A DNA stretch of 64,000 bases from Anthostomella pinea (taxonomy: Eukaryota; Ascomycota; Sordariomycetes; Xylariales; Xylariaceae): the NCBI GenBank assembly GCA_963556695.1, contig CAUWAG010000007.1, forward strand, positions 2,418,001 through 2,482,000. Reading direction: 5' to 3'. The notes below the pieces were generated by a model. The model was not told where the DNA came from, made no database searches, and saw nothing but the letters and a program-made list of their open reading frames with translations. Numbering within the stretch: position 1 is the stretch's first letter; every line of letters starts with the position of its first letter. Both the position numbers and the translations under genes were made by a program. Shown in pieces: positions 44,636 through 54,857 of this stretch.

Positions 44636-45155
44636 CGTGATTTGTGGTGATGTGGACGCAAGAGAGGTGTGGGCATGGTATTGTGCGAGACTGAGATGAA
44701 GAGGCAACTGACTATATATGCAGAAGCCACGTGACGGTGTGAAGAGCAAGATGTAGCAATGCAGAACTGAAGACAGATAGAGAGGCAGCAGTTGTCCGTA
44801 TATGTAGCTGGTAGACGTCGTTGCGATGGTTGTTGGAGTGAGTGCACCGTCGAGTGTTGCCCGGTGGTGCAGCTGGTCTGGTGTGCCGTGTAAGTGACTG
44901 GATCCAGCCGCTTGGCTGGCCCACTCGCGATTGCCTGGCAGATGTGTTGTCACGGCCACGCTTGGGCCAATCAGAAAACACTGTGGGGTTTGTTTACTTC
45001 CAATCGAAACCGACCAGGGGGGGACAACGGGCGCAACCACCATTTTCACGATTGGCTGTCTCTATCACCCGTCGCGAACCGGCACCTTATCGCGCAGACC
45101 TACAATTCTGTATCCTCAACTCCGACCCCCATTTTGATATTCCAACTCTGTCATT
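44636..45155. promoter_or_regulatory. divergent upstream region of the OB-fold gene and ndc80
   Basis: About 520 bp separate two divergent start codons. It contains ACGTGA and CCAAT-type (GGCCAATCAG at about 44965) elements. No regulator is assigned. Confidence 0.4.
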
Positions 45156-47562
45156 ATGTCCCAAGAGACGGGACTCTGGAGTGTCCGCCGCCCACGAGAG
45201 GTACGATGATCAATGCGCCGACGCGCCCCCTGAGCCCTTCGCAATGGATTGACCGTAACTGACGACGCATTTGTGATGCAGACCCTTGGCGGAATCAGCC
45301 TGAACTCCGCGATCCCACAGCCAGCCTCAGCCATGAAGAGATCGAACTCGACCAGTGGACCAGGCGGTGCGGGATTCACGAGCGGCCATGCGCGGTCAAT
45401 GTCGGGATCTAGGCACTCCCTGGCCCTCGGCCGCCCAAGCCAACCTATCTTCTCGCGATCCTCATCAGGAACGAACCTGGCCGATATGGGCATGTCTTCG
45501 GTGAAGCGATCCTCGTTCAACAACAATCCCGGCTCCATGCTGAAGACCTTTGCCCCCAGCGGTGTTCCATCGAGGAACTCGGAAAGCGAACGACGAAGCA
45601 GCATATACCGCGCGCGACCCTCCAACGGCGGGCCCATGAGCCATCAAAGTTTCTTCCAGCAAGCGCCACAAGCAGCAGGTGTACCACGAGACCCAAGGCC
45701 ATTGAGGGATCGGTCGTTCCAGGCGCGCATCGGACAGGAGTTGCTAGACTACCTATCTCAGCATAACTTCGAGATGGAGATGAAGCACACCCTGTCGCAC
45801 AACATTATCAAGTCACCAACGCAGAAGGACTTCAACTACATGTTCCAATGGCTATACCACCGAATCGACCCGAGCTATAAATTCCAGAAGAACATCGATC
45901 AAGAAGTGCCCCCGATCTTGAAACAGCTGCGATACCCCTACGAGAAGAGCATTACCAAGTCGCAGATTGCCGCGGTGGGTGGTCAGAACTGGTACACATT
46001 CCTTGGATTGCTTCACTGGATGATGCAGCTGGCTCAGATGCTCGATGGCTACGCGTGCAATCGATACGATGAGGCCTCCCTGGAGAGCGGAGTCGATGTC
46101 AGTGGCGATCATATCATTTTCGACTTTTTGAGCACAGCATACAAAGATTGGCTCGCTATGGACGACGATGCTGGCGATGATGATGCTGAGAGGGTGCTTG
46201 CGCCGCACGTTGCGGGCATGGCGCAGGCTTTTGAACGGTCGAATTCGAAGTACCTGTCCGAACTTGAGATGCTCGAAGCGGAGAATGCTAGGCTGGTCAA
46301 GGAGATCGAAGACCTCGAGAAATCGACGCCAGACCCTCGTGTTTTGGACAATCATTTCAAGATCATGGAAGAAGACAAGGTCAAATTCGAGGAGTACAAT
46401 GCGCTCGCCCAGTCAAGATCTGACAAATACGAAACCCGCATACAGGTGCTCCAAGAGGAGCTCGACAAGCTGATGCAAGAGCTGAAAGAGGCTGATGACG
46501 AGCGACGCAGCCTACAAAAGGCAGTCGATGACCAAGGGATTGGCATGCAGGATATCGACCGCATGACCTCGGAGCGTGAAAGACTGCAGAAGGGCATCGA
46601 GTCGGCCACTCAACGTCTCGAAGAAGGCAAGAAGAGAGTGGCAGAAAAGGAGATGGAAGCCAGCCGGAAGCTTGACGAGCTAGAAAGGCTGGTCGACAAG
46701 TACAACACCTTGGCCTACCAGATCAACCTCATCCCAAGGTCGGCTGTCAACGCCAAGGGGGCCGACTACGAGCTGGCGGTCACAGTGAACGAGTCGGACT
46801 TCACCGGCTCCATCATGAAGGGATCGTACTCGGGCGGCTCGGGCAGCGAACGCCTTCTGGCGGATCCGGTCACGGGCTACCAGCCAGCTCACATATTGAA
46901 CCTGGACCTGCGCGGGCAAGTTAAGAACAATTTCCTGACGCTTCGAAGGGCGATATCGGAGAGGCGGACGGAGGCGATGGACGTGATGATGAAGGACCAC
47001 GACCTCCTTGATGGCATTAAGGAGGCAATTGAGGACAAGCGCAATGAGGTTGAGGCTCTGGAACACAGAGTGAGAGCCGCGGAGGAGGAGTACGAGAAGA
47101 CCAAGGAGGTACGTATAAACAGGATTGTGGTTGGGTGTAGGATGCATGGCAGCTGACCATCGTCTAGGTCACAACCACGCAGAAGTTGGCATCTGATGCG
47201 CAGATCGAAAAGATGGAAAAGGAGCTGGCCAAGATGCGAGCACAACTCACCGAATCGGTGCAGCTGATGGAGCAAAGGGAGATGAACACCAACATCGAGT
47301 ACGTCTCCATCACACCCTGCCGATGCCCCCTATTTTGTTGCTAATGTTCTCTCTCTATAGGTACGAACAGTTGACTCTTCGAGCGAATGCTCTACGAGAG
47401 GAGCTACACACTGAGATCGAGAGGATGTTGAACGACGTGATCAAATTCAAGGTGCATATCCAAAAGCAGCTCGACGACTACCAGGAATTCGTAAGCGACG
47501 AGATGGTAAAGGAGCTCGGTAGCGACGAGACGAGAGATGATACCCTGGATGAGGAGATGTGA
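45156..47562 (+). CDS. ndc80: kinetochore protein Ndc80 (Hec1)
   Basis: Ndc80 is the microtubule-binding subunit of the NDC80 complex (with Nuf2, Spc24, Spc25) at the outer kinetochore. Exons 45156-45200, 45282-47108, 47168-47298, 47361-47562 give 734 aa. The short first exon [15 protein letters not shown] joins [15 protein letters not shown] basic, Ser-rich N-terminal tail (phosphoregulatory in the family) runs to about residue 150. The calponin-homology domain follows ([58 protein letters not shown]). From about residue 330 a long coiled coil runs to the end, broken near [20 protein letters not shown], matching the family's loop region. The C-terminus DDTLDEEM closes the Spc24/25-binding end. 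Confidence 0.96.
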
Positions 47563-47854
47563 TTGATTCCCACTACTGTTGTTTATGACATGGCGTTTGG
47601 CAGGACTGACTGGATGATGGTTATGATGATGCCGGCGATGATAGACACACTGTGGATAGCTGACTGTGTTTTCGTCTATGAACTGATGTTGTATACCTTG
47701 CAATGATACTAAATTCACGCTCGATATAGACGGAAATGTGCCTTGACTGTGTGTAGCGCCGGCATTGATGAATGAAGCTCGTAGACTCAGCCCAGTTTAA
47801 GTGGATCATCTTCGTCTTAACCATGGCGTAAGGTGTTAGATACTAGCACGAATG

Positions 47855-48003
47855 TGTTGAATGGGAGCCGGAGATAGACACCGGAAGATCTTCAGTGGGG
47901 CAGAGACGCACAGGACATCTGACCCACCAAGAAGACAGATGATCAATCTCTGCACGCAGAGCAGAACAATCAATAGAATCAATCAACATCCGTGTATTCA
48001 ACG
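47855..48003. mobile_element. solo LTR, family A copy 1 (about 149 bp)
   Basis: Starts TGTTGAATGGGAGCCGG and ends GTGTATTCAAC, the same ends and interior (ACCGGAAGATCT, GGGCAGAGAC, AATCAATAGAATC) as copy 2 at 48591. Flanks GAATG (47850-47854) and GAAAG (48003-48007) look like an imperfect 5-bp target duplication, so the exact 3' end may be 48002. Confidence 0.75.
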
Positions 48004-48590
48004 AAAGGCTCCGATTTTTATTACACGCATAATATATTATACGTATAATATAAATATAATGACCGTATAATAGCTAGTTATACATATAACGAAACGAGGT
48101 AACCAGTTTAAAAACAAAAGGTAATTTAAGTATTAAAGTGTTTGAACTATTAATCTTATGCCCGTATAAGTAATAACTTATATTCGTAATACTTACTAGC
48201 GTATTTAACGTATATTTAGACTAAGGTACTTTTATTTATTTAATTTTGTTGGAACAGGCTTGAACAATCAATCATAATACTCGAGTATTGGGTCAAGGTC
48301 ATGATGTTGCTGATGGTTGGATTGAGAGGAATCTAGCTGGACTCGAAGGTCTGGCCAAGTGCCCTCTCAATCCACTATCTTATCTTATCTAATCATACAT
48401 GTGGGTCCTGGTATAGATGGTTTGCAGTCTGGAATCGCATGGATCCAACAAATTTACTTATTTAATCAGCTGGCTATAATAATTATAATAGGGTTAAAAA
48501 TCTTATAAGTTTATACTAATATATTTAAATATAACTTTTATTATAATAAGTAGGGGATACAGGGTGCCGTACAGGTGTGTTGGCAGCTGT
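48004..48590. other. AT-rich decayed DNA around the family B solo LTR
   Basis: Apart from the LTR at 48247-48450, this stretch is AT-rich with TA-rich runs (TATTATACGTATAAT-like) and has no ORF. It looks like RIP-decayed repeat DNA. Confidence 0.55.
48247..48450. mobile_element. solo LTR, family B (204 bp) with AATTT target duplication
   Basis: Begins TGTTGGAACAGGC and ends GCATGGATCCAACA, i.e. TG...CA with TGTTGGA/TCCAACA inverted termini. It is flanked on both sides by AATTT (48242-48246 and 48451-48455). No internal retrotransposon sequence adjoins it, so it is a solo LTR left by recombination. Confidence 0.85.
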
Positions 48591-48742
48591 TATTGAATGA
48601 GAGCCGGAAATCAATACCGGAAGATCTCTAGTAGGGCAGAGACACATGAGGCATCTGATCCACAAAGAAGATAGATAATCAATCTCTGTACGTGAAATAA
48701 GAACACAATCAATAGAATCCCTCAGCATCCGTGTATTCAACA
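48591..48742. mobile_element. solo LTR, family A copy 2 (152 bp) with GCTGT target duplication
   Basis: Begins TATTGAATGAGAGCCGG and ends GTGTATTCAACA. Exact 5-bp flanks GCTGT lie at 48586-48590 and 48743-48747. Compared with copy 1 the first TG has become TA, as RIP would do on the opposite strand. Because it has its own target duplication, it is an independent insertion and not the partner LTR of copy 1. Confidence 0.85.
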
Positions 48743-49432
48743 GCTGTTGAGGCAGCTGTATCTGACCAAAATAGATGGTCAAAGGATGAAAGGGGTGAAG
48801 GCACCAGAAGTGGTAGCTTTCAGAGTGGCAGACAAGGCTCTATTGATTGCCAAATCAATGGATGGGCGAATCTTTGTGTTTTGGTGTGTATTTAGTACTA
48901 GATTTGGTCCCCAGATCCGATAGACGATTACGCAAACAATTCACCCCAATATTGGACCCTGAATTGTGACAATAAGTTAATAACTGTGAGATTCTAGAAG
49001 GGTCACAAGCCTTTTGGGTGTGAGCGGTCGCTGCAAATGTTGTTGTCATTCTCAAGTATGCTCGGCAGGGCTAATCTACAGCTATATACCATACTGCACC
49101 ATGCCAAGGTGTATCCACTGTTCCCTTGACAGCCCCATAGTGGGTACTGCGCCTAAGGGCACTATATCTGGGATCCAACATCTGACAATAACGACTTATT
49201 ACCGGATGTGGTGGTGGCTCAGGGTGGGTCCCAAGGTGGTTTGTGCGCTGTGGGTGGGATGGTTGCCCCACAGCTCCGCTACCACCGCGGATAGACGCGC
49301 TGCACACGTATTTAGGTGTGAATCCGTCCGTACCAGGTAGACTTAGAACAACAAACAAGCAAGGATCCTGAACCGAATATTCTGCACGACGAATTTTCAC
49401 ACTTATTATTTTTTAATCGTAGTTATAACTAG
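48743..49432. mobile_element. probable degenerate retroelement body
   Basis: GC-moderate stretch without intact ORF. The minus-strand reading near 48870-48960 contains LGTKSSTKYTPKH, close to LGTCSGTKYTYQL in the block at 42600-42671. The sequence GTGTATTTAGTAC is shared by both sites. This suggests two decayed copies of the same element; class (perhaps Copia) is a guess. Confidence 0.4.
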
Positions 49433-49644
49433 TGTCACAGCGAGCGTACTGAAGAGCTGGGACATGGCCGGAAGCAAGCAGCTATTACTCTATTGACGAG
49501 AATATCAAGACTAGAGAGGAAAGGAAGAGAGAGAGAGATAGGTACAGGGTGAGGTTGCCCCTTTAAGGGGATCCTCTAGTCAGATCCTTCCCTTATTGGG
49601 AAGTATCGGCTTGTCATGTGGGAAGGTCCATGCAGGCCGTCACA
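49433..49644. mobile_element. solo LTR, family C (212 bp) with ACTAG target duplication
   Basis: Begins TGTCACAGCGAGCG and ends CAGGCCGTCACA (TG...CA). It is flanked by exact ACTAG at 49428-49432 and 49645-49649. Inside are a GA-rich run (49525-49540) and GCCCCTTTAAGGGGATCC, an inverted repeat. Sequence beyond both flanks is AT-rich. Confidence 0.85.
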
Positions 49645-49649
49645 ACTAG

Positions 49650-49984
49650 TATGTAAATGTAAAATACAGCGTTATACATCCAAAAAAAAGCTAACTTGCC
49701 TTTTATACACGGTTATACGGCTTGTTATATAGCTTAACTATAGGTATAACGGTATAATAATGGGTAGTATAATATATACGCGTATAATCAGTCATTATGC
49801 GTATAACTCGGAGGCCTACCATGGCGGGGCATGCCGCATTTCAAGGCCAAGCTACTCTGCTTCAACGTCACCTCTTTCGTAGTCGCACACTTCGAGATCG
49901 AAGCTCCTCTAGCCTCCATCTGCCATTAAACAACCAGACGAGACCAGACAAGACCGGACAAGAAGAGTACAGACACGCTTGATA
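49650..49984. other. AT-rich decay grading into the vps25 promoter
   Basis: 49650-49800 is AT-rich with TATAACGGTATAAT-like runs and no ORF. From about 49810 composition returns to normal, so the vps25 promoter is only about 180 bp long before decayed repeat DNA begins. Confidence 0.5.
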
Positions 49985-50997
49985 ATGGCAACGTCAACAC
50001 CATCCATCACGACCGCAACCCCGACATCGACCTCCAGTGGCGCCCTCCTGACGCCCTCAACCACGACAAGTACGACATCCGCGGGCGCATCTTCCACCGC
50101 AGCCACGCCTCCTCGGTCTCCATCGACATCAACATCCGCGCCCATACCCTTACCCTCACAGCAGCCAGCCCCGAATACCATGTCAAACTCGACCTCAGCC
50201 CCTACCGCTACCACCAGCTCAACCCCATCCACGAAACCACCAACAAACCCACCAACAAACCCACCCCCGCCGCGCTTCGACTTCCCCCGCGAATACAACT
50301 TCCCGCCCTTCTTCACGCCCCAGCCGAACCTGACGACGCGCCACAGCCAGCTGGAGAAGTGGTCCGCGCTAATACTGGGGTACTGCGCCTGGCACCGGCT
50401 GTTCCGGCTCACTTTGCCGTCGGTTTCGTCCAATTACAACCACAACACCAACAACACCAACACAAGTATCAACACCGACGACCTCTTGCACAACCGCCGC
50501 ATCAACCGCCGTCTCTCGCCCGCCCACGCGCGGGAAATACTAGAATTCATGCGGAAGGAGGGGCGGGCGGAGTATGTGAACGGGAGTGGAGGAGATGATG
50601 ACGCAGGAGGGGATGTGGTGTGGGTGTACTGGCGCACGCCCGAGGAGTGGGCCAGTCTGCTCGAGGCCTGGGTCGATGGCACGGCGCAGAAGGGGATGGT
50701 GCTCACGCTTTATGAGCTCACCGAGGGGGAGGGGACGAGGGGGACTGGTGAGTGCTTGACATCTATTATACTTTGGTGTTTGCTTTTGCTTGGCTTGAAG
50801 GTGGGCTTGTGCGTACGGATGAAGAAAATGGGCAACATGAAAAGGGGAGGGGGAGACTGTTCGTTAACTGACTCCAATCATCAGAATTCCACGGCCTCGA
50901 ACCAGAACTACTCCAGAAAGCCCTGCATGTGCTCGTCAAGCGAGGCAAGGCGCAGATCTTCGGACAGGAAGACCACCAGGGTGTCAAATTCTTCTGA
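49985..50997 (+). CDS. vps25: ESCRT-II subunit Vps25
   Basis: Vps25 links ESCRT-II to ESCRT-III on endosomes during multivesicular-body sorting. Exons 49985-50747 and 50885-50997. The conserved protein starts at FDFPREYNFPPFFTPQPN, with the proline-rich PPFF motif that binds Vps36/Vps22, then the first winged helix (RHSQLEKWSALILGYCAWHR, RRLSPAHAREILEFMRKEGR, VWVYWRTPEEWASLLEAW) and the second (GMVLTLYELTEG, EFHGLEPELLQKALHVLVKR, GKAQIFGQEDHQGVKFF). From the first ATG it is 291 aa against about 180-200 in the family. The excess is a Thr/Ser/Pro-rich N-terminus of about 100 residues; the ATG at 50180 would shorten this to 226 aa. The start is therefore uncertain. Confidence 0.9.
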
Positions 50998-51249
50998 AAA
51001 GGACTTCATCAGCTGCGTGTAAGTGAACAGAGGGTGTGGATTGCTATATCTACGACAACTACCACATGAACGCTACACGGAAACGTGCGCGGTAGCCGAC
51101 AACGGCTCTCCTCCCCTCATACGTAAGACCACAAAATCAAGGAAACCCAGCTACCATGCCGGGGAACGCCCACCACGCCCAGAGCTATGCGATTACGGAT
51201 GAAACAGTTAAGGAAAGATTGGGGGAAATGACACCGGAGGCGCAATGCA

Positions 51250-54024
51250 CTAGCTGAAGAAATCCTTCGCCAGGTACTTGCTGTCGAAGCTGACTTCCTG
51301 GTGCATCACCACATCCAGCAACCAGTCCGAAGCGACGACGCGCGGCTCCATGTTGCCCTTGCGCGCCATGTCCTCAAACTTCTTCCACAGTCTCTTCTCC
51401 TCGGGAGTTGCTGTAGTCAACAGGTACACGGGCTCGGGTGCGCCTTCGTCTTCATCGGGCTGCGTCGGTTTGATCGTGGTGCCACTTCGGGCCGCGTATA
51501 CCATGAAGATGGCGCCGTTGGCCTCGGCTATCGCCTTGTAGCTTTCCGTGCCGTTCTTAATGCTGGAGGTGCAGTAGATGGGGGTATTCCAGAGGAGCTT
51601 GCCCTTGTTGCGTTGAGCCCTTTTGATAGAAGTCTCAAGCTTGAGGCCGAACCTCTTCTCGTTCTCCTTGTCCTTCAGAATGTACTTGGCCGGATCTGGA
51701 ACCTGCTTGGTGTCCAGGCATTCCTCGATCCAGTTGGAGGACAGGACCGTGGCGCCCTTGGACAGATTGCGGAGAAACTTGACGGTTCGCACCAGCTGGG
51801 GAGCAATGAGATAATCGCAGGCCTGGCCATCTTGGACCACCATAATACCCATATCTCGCAGTTTTTTCTGTTGCAGGCTTGATATTAGCACAAGTACCAC
51901 CCGAGATACAGAAAATCAAACTTACCCGATCGCCGTCTTCCTTGGACTTGTCGTCCACCCAACGCTTGAAGCCAGTGAGGATAACCCGCATCTCAACATC
52001 CGGAAGTGTCGGCCTCGCTTTCTTGGCAGGGCGCTTCTCAACCTTGGACTCTGCGTCGTTTTCCTCTGCCGTGGTCAGACTCGAGACGCTGCGGCGATTC
52101 AGGTGTTCGCGCTCGATGAGATCAGCTGCTCGCTTCCCTCCCCAGGGACCATGGCCGTCTTTGAGTCCTCGCTTCTTCTCCTTCTCGTACAGGGCAACAT
52201 CAGGCGCGATGTCAGATAGCCGGCTCAAAGCCTTGTCCTTTGCGCTTCGGCTAACGGACGATGTGGTAGACGGCGTGTCGTTTTCCTTGCCGGCGCGGAC
52301 GTAGCGGGGGCGGGCAGGAGTGGCGAACTCGGTTGCGCGACGTTTCGACGGCGCCGGAACTCCGAAGACCTCGGTAGTTTTCTCGGTATACTCTGCCTCA
52401 GTGTCTTTCATGACATCGAAATCCTTATTAGCTTGCCGCCCAATGGTGACACCTTCGGCCGGACCGTCCGCGATGGTACTCTCGTCTGCCAAGTCCATGA
52501 TCTTTCGCTTCCTCTTGGCTGCCGCAGTGGCCTTCACTGGAGCGCCAGGATAGTAAATTTCCCGCAGTCTTGACTCATCCAAGAATGTCTGGCCAATAAC
52601 CTCGCCAAGATTCGTCCGAGGAGGGAAATGGGTGTACTTGGACACCGAGATGCTTTGCATCTCGCACTTAGCATAGCTCTCCTCGACCCAAAGATGGTTT
52701 GCCATGTCGATGTTCCAGTCCCGGGCGGCATCGCACTTCTCACTGTTATCTCGAGCAGTGATGAGATGGGTGTTGTCGGCCTTCATGGTCTTGGTGTAAG
52801 TGGCACCGGCGGCCGTGATTAGGTTCTCCAAGTATATTCTGGCCTCTCCTCCATAGTTCGATACTGTGATCACCTTGTCTTGAAAGCCGGGAATGCCGCC
52901 GCGTGGAATGGGGTAGTGCAGCAGGCGTCGCAGTGGCGAGGTCCACTCATTGGTGGTGATGAGATGGTAAAGCCAAGACAGATTTGCAACCGTCTTTCCG
53001 TTTTGTGAAGCGTGGATGTATTGCGGTCCCTCACGATAGTGACAAATGAACCAGTCGCATTCCTCCGCGTCGTCGGTTAATTCGCCGCCACCTGAACTGA
53101 AGAGGTCGAGAAGGATCTTCCTCAGTCGATCCCTAATCGACAAGTCCGCGGACAGCATGACCTTCTTTCCGTTGAAGACGGTCGGGATTGGACGATCTCC
53201 CGCCGTGGAGTCGGTTGGGGTTGGGAGATAGTCGGGTCGAGCCGATGTCGCACCCTCGAGGTGGGAACTCGAGGGTGGCTCGATGTGGTCTTCGGGTCGA
53301 ACACGGAGTATTTCGGGGTCAGGGAGAAGATATGGGCCTTCGTCGATTCTCTTTCCCAGCTTGAAGCAGTCGTCGAACCTGAAGCCAATTAGACCCTGTG
53401 TTTCCCATCGGCGCGAGTGGGATAGCCTTACCAGTGCGGGAGGACAATCTTGCACTTGTGCTTCCTCTCCTGGACCGTCAACACCTTCTTGTGGTTCATG
53501 CTGAGCGCGCAGATGTGGGTGGTGAGCTTGGTGACGTTTTCCGAGTCCATGCCACCCATTGCCATGGTAGCACCAATAATGGCGTCTTTGTCCCTGTCGG
53601 GAATGTCGGCGCAGGATAGCACCACATCGGAGAAGATCATGCGCGGGTCGGGCGTGAAGGGGCGTATCTGGGCCTGCTTGCCCTTGGCGAGTGACGCCGA
53701 GATCCACTTGGACTTGACGACTGGGATCATCATGCTCGTCGCTTCGGTAAACTGGGGGAAGTCGATCGTGTTCGATATGATGTGGGTGACCTGGGCAAGA
53801 GGCAGCGAGCCGTCGCGCTTTTGGGGGTGGACCTGGCCGCCATATCGGATGATGCTCTGGGATAACTTGAGGCAGTTGGTTAGTAATTGTGTTTGAAATC
53901 GCGTCGGAAGGCCGCGACATCAAAGGCTGCGTACCTCTTCAATGACAGTCTCGGTCAAGTCGCGACTGGGAACCAAGGTGAACGCGCAGGTGCTGAAGAC
54001 AGCCGAGCCTCCTTGTTCCCCCAT
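51250..54024 (-). CDS. BRCT-repeat DNA-damage protein Rtt107/Brc1
   Basis: Rtt107 (Brc1 in fission yeast) is a scaffold that binds gamma-H2A and Smc5/6 at stalled forks. Exons on the complement: 53935-54024, 53432-53865, 51926-53378, 51250-51867 (864 aa). BRCT 1-4 fill roughly residues 5-400 (FSTCAFTLVPSRDLTETVIE, MMIPVVKSKWISASLAKGKQ, TTHICALSMNHKKVLTVQER, GKTVANLSWLYHLITTNEW, AARDWNIDMANHLWVEESYA). A charged linker with KRKRKIMDL and KRRATEFATP follows. The C-terminal BRCT pair (GFKRWVDDKSKEDGDRKKLR, GATVLSSNWIEECLDTKQVP, VVASDWLLDVVMHQEVSF) is the phosphohistone-binding unit in this family. Nuclear. It converges with vps25, with about 250 bp between their stops. Confidence 0.9.
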
Positions 54025-54857
54025 AGCTAGTAAAACACGTGTGTTGACAATCACGAAGGTCTGATATAAAGCATGACACGATGTAGAGGGAGACCTTGAG
54101 AGGGAAGAAAAAGCAGTCTGACAGGTTGAGGTGGCAACAGATTCTCGAATTAAGTTGCTGGGTAAAGTTGTAGGCCTGAGGATGTGGATTGGAGGTCGAG
54201 GTTCAGGTAGTTGTCCCGCCGTGTTAGTTGCCTAGGGCGCGTATCGCTGCCCTGACATCAGTCCAATTGTTTTCCACCGGCCCTTTAGCTTCGACGCGTC
54301 TGGCAGGCCGTTTTTTAGTGCTGTCCCCACTCTCCTTTGTCGCGAACTGGGTGTCGCGGTCAGCTGATTGAAGACAGGGGTCTAGATGAATATAATTATC
54401 TTAAACACCCCGATAATGAGATCGGTCCGAGGCAATCTACCAGTACGCAGGCGTCAACAACAAACAAACTTTAAAGCTACTGCACCCAAGAATGGTATCC
54501 CGAGGTCCAGCTCTACGAATCCCTTTTAGGTACCTTGCGACCGGGAATACAGATTCGTGGGTGTCGTTGCCTGAGATCATCATCCGGTTGACTCACTCAC
54601 TTCCCACGAACAGGCTGAATGGCTACACCAGACAGAAAGGGTGCATGTCACCAATGAGTCACTCACCAGAATAAGGCAATGGACAGCACGAAGAAGATGG
54701 CTGCGATACTAATAAGAGTCATATAATTACGTCGTTGGTCATACTCATCATGTACGCAATACCGGGTATCCTATAGAACGCCAAGCTCTCCAACGTGGCA
54801 TCATATGCCAATGCTCGATCAAGACATACCTTCTAGCAATGACAGCTCTGCCTCAAA
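54025..54857. other. intergenic, no supported gene
   Basis: Upstream region of the Rtt107/Brc1 gene and 3' flank of the GH78 gene. Nothing else is seen. Confidence 0.45.

Noticed and set aside
47855..48742. One short retrotransposon with two 150-bp LTRs
   Set aside because: Copy 2 has its own exact target duplication (GCTGT), and the outer flanks of the pair do not match, so these are two separate solo LTRs.
49985..54024. Functional cluster of vps25, Rtt107/Brc1 and GH78
   Set aside because: Their products act in unrelated processes; adjacency looks accidental.
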